From assembly GCA_026168605.1 (NCBI GenBank), contig JAPFDX010000034.1:76887-140886 (forward strand): a stretch of 64,000 nucleotides of DNA, in the 5' to 3' direction. Of the stretch, positions 27,393 to 35,949 are shown in pieces. The translations under genes and the position numbers were made by a program. The first letter of the stretch is position 1. Each line of letters opens with the position of its first letter. The notes under the pieces are model-generated. The model was not told the origin of the DNA. It saw only the letters and a program-made list of their open reading frames with translations, and did not search any database. This stretch comes from Roseburia sp. (GTDB lineage Bacteria > Bacillota > Clostridia > Lachnospirales > Lachnospiraceae).

Positions 27393-28784
27393 TCATTCCT
27401 CTGTGGCATACTTGTACTTCGATTCCATAGATTCAAATCCAGAATCTTTCAAATCCTCGTTAATACTCTCTTCCGCATCCTTCAGCGCCTGCGTCACATC
27501 CTTGCCGTTATAAAAAATATCCTCCAGCATGATTTTTACATTTGTCTCAACTGTGCTTGGCATTGCTCCAGGCCATATATAACGATCAATGTGTTCCGCC
27601 AGAACAGCAATACTCGGAATCGCTAAGAGGTCACTGTCCGACTGCAGACTAAGTTTTGCCGGAAACAAAGAATTTGCCAGGCAAAATTCCTTTTGTATAG
27701 AGTCGTTTGCCATAAAAAATTTTACAATGTCCTGCGCAACTTCCTGCTCATCTTCCGGTGCATTTTTATTGATTCCGAATGTGGATTCTCCATTATACCT
27801 ATGATATGCATAAGGTACATCCTCCGTCGGTGCCGGGATCTCAAAACAGTCAAAATTCGTATCCGGGAAATTCTGTTTCAAAAGATTTGTCATAAAGCCC
27901 CATCCCAAAAACATCGCAACTGTTCCCTGCCCAAAATTGTCTCCCGAATTATTGCCAAAATTATAATCACAGACACCGTCTTTTACATACAGATCTCTCA
28001 GGCGATTCACGACCTCTTTCATCGCATCATTATTTAGTGTCACCTGATTATCCTCTGTAAAAAGGTTCTGTCCGTACTGATACTGCATACCGATCACATC
28101 ACCCTGAATTCCTCCATTGTAACTGAACCCTGCCTGCACCAGATTTCCATCCTCATCCCTGATTGTAAGCTTTTTGGCAACCTCACGAAACTCATCCCAC
28201 GTTGTCGGTATATCTGCTTCCGTCAGCCCTGCAGCCTCCCACATATCAGTATTGTAATAGACAGTTGCTGTCATCAGTCCATAATCGGTATAATAAATCT
28301 CCCCATCTATCACATGACCGGAAGCTCCTGTAAATTCCGCCTCAATATCTTCCAATGGAATATCATAAGGCGCCATATAATCAATCATCATATCGTGATA
28401 GCTGTTATGCATATTAAAGATTGCCGGTCCGTCATTACCCTGCAGTGCCAGAGGAAGCTTCGTCCAGTAATCCTCCGACGGATTTTCAACAAGCATAATA
28501 TTTACATTTGGATGATATTCCATATACTGATCCGCCAAAGATTCAAACAGATTGGATGCCCCGGTCCAGTACCAGAGTTCAATGTCGATTTCCTCTCCAT
28601 TATTCACTGGTACATTTGGATCATATTTAATGACCTCCCCAAAAGTCTCATAATTTGGAGCACTTGTTCCCCCCATTTCTGTTCCATCTTGTTTCTCTGT
28701 AGAATTTTCATCCACACCCCCACATGCCGCAAGACCCAGAGTCATTGAAACAACAAGTAACATAGATACTACTTTTTTCTTCAT
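27393..28784 (-). CDS. Sugar ABC transporter solute-binding lipoprotein
   Basis: 463 residues. Signal peptide with lipobox LAAC; Cys21 is the lipidated residue. The mature protein is a cluster-1 sugar-binding protein (FNMHNSYHDMMIDYMAPYD, WGFMTNLLKQNFPDTNFD). It anchors outside the membrane, delivering substrate to the two permeases. First gene of the operon, AAGGAGG 7 nt before the ATG, under a near-consensus promoter with an operator-like site at the start point. Confidence 0.94.
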   Translation of the reverse strand: MKKKVVSMLLVVSMTLGLAACGGVDENSTEKQDGTEMGGTSAPNYETFGEVIKYDPNVPVNNGEEIDIELWYWTGASNLFESLADQYMEYHPNVNIMLVENPSEDYWTKLPLALQGNDGPAIFNMHNSYHDMMIDYMAPYDIPLEDIEAEFTGASGHVIDGEIYYTDYGLMTATVYYNTDMWEAAGLTEADIPTTWDEFREVAKKLTIRDEDGNLVQAGFSYNGGIQGDVIGMQYQYGQNLFTEDNQVTLNNDAMKEVVNRLRDLYVKDGVCDYNFGNNSGDNFGQGTVAMFLGWGFMTNLLKQNFPDTNFDCFEIPAPTEDVPYAYHRYNGESTFGINKNAPEDEQEVAQDIVKFFMANDSIQKEFCLANSLFPAKLSLQSDSDLLAIPSIAVLAEHIDRYIWPGAMPSTVETNVKIMLEDIFYNGKDVTQALKDAEESINEDLKDSGFESMESKYKYATEE

Positions 28785-28807
28785 ACCTCTTCCTCCTTAA
28801 ATTGGTA

Positions 28808-28819
28808 TATCGTTAAACT
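28808..28819. promoter_or_regulatory. Operator-like site 1 of the LacI-type regulator
   Basis: The 12-mer TATCGTTAAACT occurs here and again at 28939-28950. This copy begins right at the expected transcription start of the binding-lipoprotein promoter, a position where a bound repressor would block initiation. It shares TTAAAC with the palindrome at 29064-29078. Confidence 0.5.
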
Positions 28820-28826
28820 TTATTAT

Positions 28827-28855
28827 ATTGTATATATTATCTTTTTATATGTCAA
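28827..28855 (-). promoter_or_regulatory. Promoter of the sugar operon
   Basis: In transcription direction TTGACA (28855-28850), exactly 17 nt, then TACAAT (28832-28827). Start would be near 28820, about 35 nt before the lipoprotein start codon. Confidence 0.85.
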
Positions 28856-28938
28856 CACTCTATTTATTTTTTATTTATATTGTATAATTTTATTACTTAT
28901 TTTTGTTTATTTTTTAATCTATACAGTATTTTTACAAT

Positions 28939-28950
28939 TATCGTTAAACT
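28939..28950. promoter_or_regulatory. Operator-like site 2 (second copy of the 12-mer)
   Basis: Exact second copy of TATCGTTAAACT, 131 bp from the first, about 12.5 helical turns. It lies between the divergent promoters, as expected for an auxiliary site allowing looping by a LacI-family protein. The region between the sites is extremely A/T-rich. Confidence 0.45.
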
Positions 28951-29032
28951 ATATTTTTAAATTGATTTTTACAAAAATATCCATAATTCAATCTATATCA
29001 CTTAATATCAAGCATATTGGTAAAAATTTTTC

Positions 29033-29061
29033 TTGAAAAACAGTTTAATTATTAGTATAAT
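29033..29061 (+). promoter_or_regulatory. Promoter of the LacI-type regulator gene
   Basis: TTGAAA (29033-29038), exactly 17 nt, then TATAAT (29056-29061). The palindrome at 29064-29078 covers the expected start point. Confidence 0.85.
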
Positions 29062-29063
29062 AA

Positions 29064-29078
29064 GGTTTATATTAAACC
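29064..29078. promoter_or_regulatory. Palindromic operator-like site over the regulator start point
   Basis: GGTTTA-TAT-TAAACC, a perfect 6-bp inverted repeat with a 3-nt centre, 3 bp after the -10 box. Position predicts negative autoregulation of the divergent lacI-type gene. Confidence 0.55.
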
Positions 29079-29100
29079 AAATGTTTGGGAGAAATTATAT

Positions 29101-30114
29101 ATGCCTACTTTAAAAGATATCGCCACGGAAGCCGGTGTCAGTGTTATGACAGTTTCCAATGTCGTAAATGGAAATTTTTCAAAAGTTTCCCCACAGACTA
29201 CTGCCCGCATTCAGGAAATCATTAAACGCCTAAACTACGTTCCAAATTTTTCAGCTCGAAGCCTTGTAAAAAACAACTCGCATATCATCTCTGTCATACT
29301 GCGGGGAGAAAAAAATCAAAATCCGTTAAAAAATCCGTATAACGCCATACTGCTTGGAACGATCATCTCAAAAATTCAGCAGCAAGGATATTACGCCATG
29401 ATCAACATCATGAAGTCTGCAACGGATATCTCCAAAAATCTCCATACATGGAATGCCGAAGGGGCAATTTTGCTCGGTATGTTTGATGATGAAATCGAAA
29501 AAATATGTTCGGTTTCCGATATCCCTATTGTTTTTATCGACAGTTACAGTAATTTCCGGCAACTGTCCAATGTCGGCATAGACGATTACAAGGGAGGACA
29601 ACTGGCTGCAAGACATTTTATTGAAAAAGGGCACCGGTCTCTGGCATTTATCGGTCCCCCCTCCTCTCATACCAGCGTCATCCAACAGCGCTTTGAAGGA
29701 TTTTGTGATGAACTGGAGACTCACGGAATCCCATTTGATACCCGTTTCCGATTTTCTTTAAAATCTGATGTAGACCATCAGGAAATGAAAGTTCTTGCCA
29801 AAACGATCACAGAACACAAAAATGAATTTACTGGCGCCTTTGTTACGAGTGACCAGACTGCTTCTCTTCTCATGAATCTGCTGCGCCAAAACGGTATACT
29901 CATCCCCGATGACCTATCGCTTATCAGCTTTGATAATCTTGAAATCTGCGAGCAGGTTACCCCACAGCTTACCACCATTGCGCAGGATCTGTCTCAAAAA
30001 GCCGAGCTTTCTGTAGATATCCTATTCCGACGTCTGCTCACTCCTAACGCTCCTGTCGAATCTATGGTTCTTGACGTTTCACTAATCGAAAGAAATTCTG
30101 TAAAAACACTATAA
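29101..30114 (+). CDS. LacI-family transcriptional regulator of the sugar island
   Basis: 337 residues. N-terminal helix-turn-helix TLKDIATEAGVSVMTVSNVVNG and hinge region (RLNYVPNFSARSLVKNNS), then a periplasmic-binding-protein-like effector domain (FIGPPSSHTSVIQQRFEGF, LSLISFDNLEICE). Divergent from the sugar operon with about 316 bp between them, holding both promoters and three operator-like sites, so it probably represses the operon until an oligosaccharide binds. GGGAGA 8 nt before the ATG. Confidence 0.94.
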   Translation: MPTLKDIATEAGVSVMTVSNVVNGNFSKVSPQTTARIQEIIKRLNYVPNFSARSLVKNNSHIISVILRGEKNQNPLKNPYNAILLGTIISKIQQQGYYAMINIMKSATDISKNLHTWNAEGAILLGMFDDEIEKICSVSDIPIVFIDSYSNFRQLSNVGIDDYKGGQLAARHFIEKGHRSLAFIGPPSSHTSVIQQRFEGFCDELETHGIPFDTRFRFSLKSDVDHQEMKVLAKTITEHKNEFTGAFVTSDQTASLLMNLLRQNGILIPDDLSLISFDNLEICEQVTPQLTTIAQDLSQKAELSVDILFRRLLTPNAPVESMVLDVSLIERNSVKTL

Positions 30115-30123
30115 AAACAGATG

Positions 30124-30166
30124 AAAAAGAGAGGGAAATGCCCAAAACGCATTTCCCTCTCTTTTT
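30124..30166. terminator. Bidirectional terminator at the left-hand border of the sugar island
   Basis: An 18-bp arm beginning AAAAAGAGAGGG pairs completely with its partner ending CCCTCTCTTTTT around a 7-nt loop. Both strands have a T run, so it ends the regulator transcript and the opposing 30173-30484 gene. Confidence 0.92.
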
Positions 30167-30172
30167 CATATC

Positions 30173-30484
30173 TTATCTCCCAAACAGCCCGCCCAGCCAT
30201 TCATCAAATTCCTGCACGCTCGCGGTCACCTCGTCGATCGCCACCGAGAGTTCATCCGCGCTTCCAAGCACCTCCTGCGTGCCGGAAATCGTCTCGTTGA
30301 TCGCCTCGACATCGATATCCGAAAGCTTCTCTGCCGCCTCACGCACATCTGCGGTCATCTGCTTGACCTGACCGGCAAACGCCGCGCCCGCTGCGAGCAG
30401 CGCGATCAAAAGCGCCGCAAGCAGCGCGGTGATGATCTTTTGAAAACGAAGCTGTTTTTTGGTAAGCTCTATCAGTTCCTCCAT
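30173..30484 (-). CDS. Small single-TM protein with periplasmic coiled coil
   Basis: 103 residues from the ATG preceded by GGAAAGAG (a GTG six codons earlier is the alternative). A short amphipathic N-terminus, one TM helix at about 17-38 rich in Ala/Leu, then a helical segment with heptad-like spacing (VKQMTADVREAAEKLSDI, LGSADELSVAIDEVTASV), ending in WLGGLFGR. It resembles small helical membrane proteins next to metabolic genes in Lachnospiraceae. It follows the oligoendopeptidase gene by 32 nt; function unknown. Confidence 0.7.
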   Translation of the reverse strand: MEELIELTKKQLRFQKIITALLAALLIALLAAGAAFAGQVKQMTADVREAAEKLSDIDVEAINETISGTQEVLGSADELSVAIDEVTASVQEFDEWLGGLFGR

Positions 30485-30516
30485 CGGCTCTTTCCTTTCC
30501 ACCCATTCCTGCTGTT

Positions 30517-32226
30517 TTAATTTTCCTGCATATATTTGCTTGCAAACAGTTCATCCTTTGCCACACTGATCGCATTTTTCACACTGCCCGCCTCGAACGG
30601 ATTGTGTACGTTCGCATGGCGCAGCGTCTCAAGATAGCTCATGCTGCCGCCGCATTTGCAGAGCTTTAAGTAGTCCTCCCAAGCCGCTTCGTGATTCTCG
30701 TAGTTCTTTTTCTTGAACTCCATCGCGCCCATTGTCGTCAGCGTGTAGTTGATGTAATAGAACGGATATAAATAAATATGCAGCTTGTGATACCAGTATC
30801 CGCCGCGGTCAAAGAAATCGTCCGCATCGTACTTTCTCCACGGCATATACTTCTCCTCCAGCTTCTTCCACTCGAGCGTGCGCTCCTTCGGCGTCAGGGA
30901 CGGATTTGCATAGCAGATATGCTGGAACTCATCGACTGCCACGCCAAACGGCACAAAGGTGATCGCCTCCTGCAGATGCGCAAAGCGGAACTTATCCGCA
31001 TCCTCCCCGAAGAACTGCTCCGCATAAGGATAAGCAAACTGCTCCATCGACATAGAATGGATCTCCGCAATATCGGTAGACTCGGAATAGTACTCCATCA
31101 CAGGCTGGTGGCGCATCGCCATGTATCCGGCAAACGCATGGCCAAGCTCATGTGTGAGCACCTGCATATCAAAGATCGTCTGGTTAAAGCAGGAGAACAC
31201 AAACGGGGACTGGTAACGCGCCAGATACGTCATATATCCGGTCGACGCCTTGCCCGGCTTGTTTTTCAGATCCATCATCTCATGATCGATCATAAAGTCG
31301 ATAAACTCCCCTGTCTCCGGGCTGATCTCATGGTACATCTTTCTCGCCTGCTCCACCATAAAATCATCGTCGCCCGCCGGGACTGCATTGCCGTCCGCAA
31401 ACACGCGCGACTCATCATAGAACATCAGTGTGTCAATGCCCAGACGCTTCTTCTGCGCCTCGTACAGTTTCTCACAGAGCGGCACGATCTCCGTGCGTAC
31501 CTGCTCGCGGAAGGACTCGACCTCCTTCTGTCCATAGTCCGTACGTCCCTGCTGCATATAGCCGACCGGAATGAAGTTCTCATAGCCAAGATTTCTGCCC
31601 ATCTCATTGCGGATTTTGATCAGTTCATCCCAGATCTCCTCCAGACGCTCCTCATTCTTATGGTAAAAATCAGAATACGCCTTCACCGCCGCTGCACGGA
31701 CGCTTCTGTCCTCATGCTCAAAATACTTCTGCACGCCATAGAGGTTTAACGTCTTTCCTTCAAACGGGATCTCCGCTGTCGCCATCATCTTCTGGTATTC
31801 GCTTGTCAGCTTCGCCTCCTGCTGCATCAGCGGTATATTCTCCTCGCAGAATGTCTTTTTTTCCAGCTCCTTCTGCACGAAATACTGCTTTCCGTATTCC
31901 CTCTCAATATCTGCCCGGAACGGACTGTTCAAAAGCGCCTCATCAACCGCCAGAAGCTTCGGTGTCAGCATCGGCATCTGCTCGTCAATGTACTCCTGCT
32001 CCTTCTCATAAAACTCGTCTCTGGTGTCCAAGGTGTTGCGGATGGATGCGATCACGCACATCGTAGAGAAGTCCTTGGACGCCTCCTCGCTCTCCTTCAT
32101 CAGTGCCTTTAATTCCTCATAAGAGCCCGCCTGCTTCATCCGCTCCGCCATCTGCTCCGCAAATGCCCCCACTGCCGCAAAATCCGGTCTCTGATACTCT
32201 AATGTACTAAATGTAAAATCACTCAT
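30517..32226 (-). CDS. pepF: M3 family oligoendopeptidase F
   Basis: 569 residues. Zinc motif HELGH at 359-363 (LTHELGHAFAGY) with a third ligand Glu about 25 residues later in the ESTDIAEIHSMS block: the M3B PepF signature. Cytoplasmic metallopeptidase that cuts short peptides. AGGAGGT 5 nt before the ATG. The palindromic repeat (copy 1) lies only 42 bp upstream of the start, so its end may have replaced part of the original promoter. Confidence 0.94.
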   Translation of the reverse strand: MSDFTFSTLEYQRPDFAAVGAFAEQMAERMKQAGSYEELKALMKESEEASKDFSTMCVIASIRNTLDTRDEFYEKEQEYIDEQMPMLTPKLLAVDEALLNSPFRADIEREYGKQYFVQKELEKKTFCEENIPLMQQEAKLTSEYQKMMATAEIPFEGKTLNLYGVQKYFEHEDRSVRAAAVKAYSDFYHKNEERLEEIWDELIKIRNEMGRNLGYENFIPVGYMQQGRTDYGQKEVESFREQVRTEIVPLCEKLYEAQKKRLGIDTLMFYDESRVFADGNAVPAGDDDFMVEQARKMYHEISPETGEFIDFMIDHEMMDLKNKPGKASTGYMTYLARYQSPFVFSCFNQTIFDMQVLTHELGHAFAGYMAMRHQPVMEYYSESTDIAEIHSMSMEQFAYPYAEQFFGEDADKFRFAHLQEAITFVPFGVAVDEFQHICYANPSLTPKERTLEWKKLEEKYMPWRKYDADDFFDRGGYWYHKLHIYLYPFYYINYTLTTMGAMEFKKKNYENHEAAWEDYLKLCKCGGSMSYLETLRHANVHNPFEAGSVKNAISVAKDELFASKYMQEN

Positions 32227-32268
32227 ACCTTACCTCCTGCTTTCTTATACTTGTATGTATGATACGGT

Positions 32269-32476
32269 TAGGGTGTCAAAAGGGATTTTTCAAAATGAGA
32301 TTGACAAAATGCACAAATGGTATTCTGATTTGTGAATATGGAGAAGCTTAGAACTTCTTAATGTTCTGCCAAGTTCCAGCAATTTGACGGCAAGGATGCC
32401 GGCGAAAGCCCGACCTGCGCTATGGATTTGTGCATTTTGCCAGCCTCAATCTGTAAAAACCCCTTTTGACACCCTA
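32269..32476. repeat. Palindromic interspersed repeat, copy 1 (208 nt, internally deleted)
   Basis: The ends GGGTGTCAAAAGGG and CCCCTTTTGACACCC are perfect inverted repeats. The left arm, including AATGGTATTCT and GAGAAGCTTAGAACTTCTTA, and the central GAAA hairpin (GGCGAAAGCC) match copies 2 and 3. About 105 nt are missing between CTATGGA and TTTGTGCATTTTGCC, removing the inner right arm. It lies between oligoendopeptidase F and the C39-like gene, in the same orientation as the other copies and opposite to the genes. Confidence 0.9.
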
Positions 32477-32516
32477 CTCATTATACAGAAAAAATTTCAG
32501 CTTTACAATCCTTACC

Positions 32517-33527
32517 TTATCCCTGCTTTCCAAGCGCCCAGACCTGTTTGATCTGTCCGCCGATCTGCTCAAACGTCCAGCTCCTGCGGCTGCGCGCCAC
32601 ACAGTTGGGATCATTGACAAGAAACCCATCCCTATTGTAATCATAGATCACGATAAAGTGTCCCGCTGCGGTAAAATCACCCGGGCGCATCGCGCAGATC
32701 AGCACCTGCCCACGATCCAGACACTCCTTCATTGCCACCTCACTCAATCCCGGATGCTCCACGCTAACACCATACTGTCCCGGCACATCCTCTATCAGCG
32801 CCCAGAGCGTCCCCGTTCCGGACATATAGTAGCCGTTTTCCATGCTATATTCCGCGATCACATCGGGCGTTAAAGAGGCGTCCCCCGTCAGCTCATAGAG
32901 CGCCATCGACAGACACGTCGGTCCACAGCCCGCCAGTCCGACATTGCTGTCATCCCCGTAGGAGACGTAGCCCCAGCGCGGATCCCACTGCAAAAACAGC
33001 GGATGTTCCTCGGCGAGCTCCCGGTCGGTCAGTCCGCCCTGCACACTGCCGTCCGCCTTTAAATAGCCCGCCACAAAATCCGCCATCTCCGGATTGTTTG
33101 CAAGCGCCTCCAGCATATTAGGCGGGTAGCTCTCCTGCTGATTAAGAATCGCACGGATCTCTGCACTCTCCTGCGCCAGTTCCTCCAGATATGCCAGCAC
33201 CTCCTCCTCGGAGCGTTTCACGGGCCTGTCCACAGAAGCAAGCCCGACCTTCTGCGCATAATCGCCGCTTTCCATCCCGTCCTGCCCGGAGGATCTGCTC
33301 ATCCCCGTCTCATTCGGCACAACCTCTGCCTCCCCGGCAAAAACCTCTTTATTTTTTCCGATCTCTTCCTTGATATCCCAGAGCAGGAACACGATCGCCC
33401 CGATGATCACACACTGCAGACCCAGAAATGCCAGACGCCTTCTTCGCGCCCGCTTTTTCCGCAGTTTCCGCTGCTCCATCCGGCGTCTTTTTTCCTCACG
33501 TGTCATCTCTCTCCTGCTGTTTTCCAT
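32517..33527 (-). CDS. Membrane-anchored C39-like cysteine peptidase
   Basis: 336 residues from the ATG with GGGAGA/GAGAGG a few nt upstream; the frame continues to 33629 without a site. A very basic N-terminus (about residues 8-32) precedes one TM helix (about 33-52), then a linker and a C39_2-type papain-fold domain. The catalytic Cys is in LAGCGPTCLSMAL, the His in AAGHFIVIYDY and the third residue in LVNDPN. The exported domain could process peptides or cut peptidoglycan-linked peptides. It is not fused to an ABC exporter. Confidence 0.88.
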   Translation of the reverse strand: MENSRREMTREEKRRRMEQRKLRKKRARRRRLAFLGLQCVIIGAIVFLLWDIKEEIGKNKEVFAGEAEVVPNETGMSRSSGQDGMESGDYAQKVGLASVDRPVKRSEEEVLAYLEELAQESAEIRAILNQQESYPPNMLEALANNPEMADFVAGYLKADGSVQGGLTDRELAEEHPLFLQWDPRWGYVSYGDDSNVGLAGCGPTCLSMALYELTGDASLTPDVIAEYSMENGYYMSGTGTLWALIEDVPGQYGVSVEHPGLSEVAMKECLDRGQVLICAMRPGDFTAAGHFIVIYDYNRDGFLVNDPNCVARSRRSWTFEQIGGQIKQVWALGKQG

Positions 33528-33649
33528 AACCCTCTCTCCCACATTTTCATACTCTGTCCAGATCATCCCATACGGCAAAATGGACGCTGTCTCCACTATA
33601 AACAGCATCCATTTCAAAAGTATAGCCATTCTCTTAAGGTTTTCTTAAA

Positions 33650-34513
33650 TTACCGTTTCGTAAACAAGGCGTCCTCCGCGCCCGCCATATCGACCGCGTC
33701 GTAGCTGTCCCCGGTGTAAAATCCCATGTAATTCGTGTCGTAGGGCTCCGTCACCTGCTCTTCCCCATCCCGGATGACCGACTCATTGTGGAGCACCAGG
33801 CAGGTGAAGTTTTCCTCCGCAGAACCCTCGTCGCCCGCATTGCTCTGATAAAGATCTGCAAGCTCATCCTCCGTGACCCCGTACTCTCCGAGATAGGTCA
33901 CGATATACGACTCTGCGAGCTCCGCGCGGTACACGTCATAAGTTCCCATCGCATAGTTATCCTCATGCACCGCATCGTCATCATACCAGATAAAATCTCC
34001 GTTTTCCTCAAAATAAACCACCGAGCCGTCTGTGAGCGCATAAGCATTTCCGCCAAACGGATTCTCCTCATCCTCTTCCGCCGCGCCATCCATGACGCCT
34101 GCCTCCTCCGTTCCCGCAGGAACGCTCTCATTCCCCGGCTTTTGCTCCGGCTCGCCCAGCACCGCGCCGTAGAGCTCCTCCTGCATCCGCGTATAAGCCT
34201 CCTCGCTGATACCCATTCCAAACTGAAATGTCATGACAATCGCCATCAGCATCATGATGCCATAGACAAGCCCGAAGGCAGAGGTGATGATACCCGCGAT
34301 TGCCATCCCCATTTTGCTCTCATGCTTCACCAGAGAGACGATCCCCAGGATCAGCCCCGGAATCCCAAATAAAAGTCCGCCGTATAAACAGCAGAGCACC
34401 AGCGATAAAATCCCAAGCACCAGCGAAGCGATGGCAAAGCCCTTCCGCTCCGGCTCATGCCAGCCATAAGGCTGCTGGTAAGGCGGCTGTCCGTTCCAGT
34501 TATTTTCCTGCAT
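33650..34513 (-). CDS. DUF4190 domain membrane protein
   Basis: 287 residues from the ATG with AGGAGG about 6 nt upstream; it overlaps the end of the CPBP gene by 14 nt. A Pro/Gln/Tyr-rich cytoplasmic start (PPYQQPYGW), then the DUF4190 pair of helices (about 26-53 and 63-87, FAIASLVLGILSLVLCC, GIPGLILGIVSLVKH), and a 190-residue acidic exported domain without cysteines. Proteins of this design are common in Clostridia and their role is unknown. Confidence 0.85.
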   Translation of the reverse strand: MQENNWNGQPPYQQPYGWHEPERKGFAIASLVLGILSLVLCCLYGGLLFGIPGLILGIVSLVKHESKMGMAIAGIITSAFGLVYGIMMLMAIVMTFQFGMGISEEAYTRMQEELYGAVLGEPEQKPGNESVPAGTEEAGVMDGAAEEDEENPFGGNAYALTDGSVVYFEENGDFIWYDDDAVHEDNYAMGTYDVYRAELAESYIVTYLGEYGVTEDELADLYQSNAGDEGSAEENFTCLVLHNESVIRDGEEQVTEPYDTNYMGFYTGDSYDAVDMAGAEDALFTKR

Positions 34514-35306
34514 GGTTTTCCTCCTTCTTTCCCTCACAGATTCTGTGGTGCTGCCAGAGCAGCACGCCCGACGCCACAAGCAGCAGAACGGAACATCCGA
34601 TCCCCGCCGCTGTCGGCCGGTAAGCAAAATCAAGCCATCCCGTCTCCTGACGTACCACCGCCGCAGTGTTCGCCGCAATATGCGCCAGAATGGGAGCGTA
34701 CAGCTTTCCCGTCGTCTGCATCAGATACGCCAGGAGCAGACCGAGAATTCCCGCATACAAAAACTGCACGAGATTCGCGTGCACTGCGCCGAAAATGACC
34801 GCGGACACCACCAGCGCCGCAGCATTTCCAAAATACATCCGCAGACGCTTCCACACAACGCCCCGGTACAAGAGCTCTTCCGCTGCCGGGATCACCAGAC
34901 AGGATCCGAGCAGCTCATACAATATCCCACCGGCAAAAAAAGAGGTGTTTGCCTCATCAAAGCCCGGTGAGAGCCTGATCATCGGCGTCATTGCGATCAG
35001 ATTGTTGACGGCAATGCCTGTCATCGCCCCCGCTGCCACCGCACAAAAAATATTCCAGAACGTCCGGCTGCCTGCAGGCTTCTCATTCTCCCCATAGACC
35101 ACCGTCTCAAGCTGTCTGTCCTGCCGGTAAAAGGACAGGATGAACGGTATCGTAAACGCTCCGCAGACCATCTGGCGCAGCATATACGTCTCCGTCTCCG
35201 CTCCAAACATCATTGTCAGGCAAAAGTATACCACACTGGAAACAACATAGTAAATCCCAATCGGATAAACAATCTGCCAGAATCTATAAATTCCCGTCTT
35301 CTTCAA
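34500..35306 (-). CDS. CPBP-family intramembrane metalloprotease (Abi/CAAX protease)
   Basis: 268 residues from a TTG with GGAGA 6 nt upstream; an upstream ATG at 35387 would overlap the phosphatase gene by 100 nt and is less likely. About eight TM helices. The three family motifs are present: AAEELLYRGV (EExxxR), FGAVHANLVQF (FxxxH) and LAHIAANTAAV (HxxxN-type), the zinc and catalytic residues of the Rce1/Abi group. Functions in Gram-positive bacteria include bacteriocin self-immunity and processing; no bacteriocin gene is seen nearby. Confidence 0.88.
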   Translation of the reverse strand: MKKTGIYRFWQIVYPIGIYYVVSSVVYFCLTMMFGAETETYMLRQMVCGAFTIPFILSFYRQDRQLETVVYGENEKPAGSRTFWNIFCAVAAGAMTGIAVNNLIAMTPMIRLSPGFDEANTSFFAGGILYELLGSCLVIPAAEELLYRGVVWKRLRMYFGNAAALVVSAVIFGAVHANLVQFLYAGILGLLLAYLMQTTGKLYAPILAHIAANTAAVVRQETGWLDFAYRPTAAGIGCSVLLLVASGVLLWQHHRICEGKKEENHAGK

Positions 35307-35949
35307 TGTATCTCTCCACTTCCCCGATCCGGTCAAATACTGCCGCAGCCCCCGCCGCAAGCAGCTCCTCCCTCGTTCCAAAACCATAACTCACACCGAT
35401 GCAGCGCACGCCAAATGCCTTCGCGCCCTCCGCGTCATACTTTGTATCGCCGATCAGGCACATCTCCTCTCTGGAAATCTGCATATGCTCCATTCTGCGC
35501 CCCAGTTCCTCCAGCACCTCCTGCTTCGTGCTGATCCTGCCGTCCAGCGTGGAGCCGACGATCTCCATAAAATACGGCGTCAGGTCAAAATGCTCCAGGA
35601 TCCGTCTGCACGCAGGCTCGGGCTTTGAGGACGCCAGCGCCAGCACATATCCCTTTTTGCTGAGAGAACGGATCGTCTGTGCCACGCCGTCATACAGACT
35701 GCACTCGAAAATTCCCTTCACGTCAAACCGTTCCCTGTATTTTTCTACCGCCTGCCATGCCTCCTGCCCCGTCATGCCGTAGCGCTCGCGGAACACCGGA
35801 TCCAGCGGAGGTCCGATAAAGCACCGGAGTTTTTTCAGATCCGGCTCGTCGATCCCATACGCCGCAAGGGCATACTGCACACATCTGGTGATGCCCTCCT
35901 CGGAGTTGATGATCGTTCCGTCCAGATCAAATAAAATTGCCTTCATCAT
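35284..35949 (-). CDS. HAD-family hydrolase, phosphoglycolate phosphatase-like
   Basis: 221 residues. Motif I FDLDGTI (nucleophile and acid/base Asp), motif II LASSKP, motif III Lys in RISTKQEVL and motif IV LIGDTKYDAEGA. The helical cap (about 17-85) is the type seen in Gph/PhnX relatives, so a small phosphorylated metabolite is the likely substrate. It overlaps the topoisomerase stop by 4 nt (ATGA) with AAGGGG 8 nt upstream, so translation is probably coupled. Confidence 0.9.
   Translation of the reverse strand: MMKAILFDLDGTIINSEEGITRCVQYALAAYGIDEPDLKKLRCFIGPPLDPVFRERYGMTGQEAWQAVEKYRERFDVKGIFECSLYDGVAQTIRSLSKKGYVLALASSKPEPACRRILEHFDLTPYFMEIVGSTLDGRISTKQEVLEELGRRMEHMQISREEMCLIGDTKYDAEGAKAFGVRCIGVSYGFGTREELLAAGAAAVFDRIGEVERYIEEDGNL

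Noticed and set aside
32269-32476. Repeat as a CRISPR array or riboswitch
   Set aside because: No regular spacers, and it lies at 3' ends and between genes rather than in a consistent 5' leader position; no known riboswitch core was recognised.
32466-32873. Plus-strand frame at the right end of repeat copy 1
   Set aside because: Runs opposite the C39-like peptidase gene and has no ribosome site.
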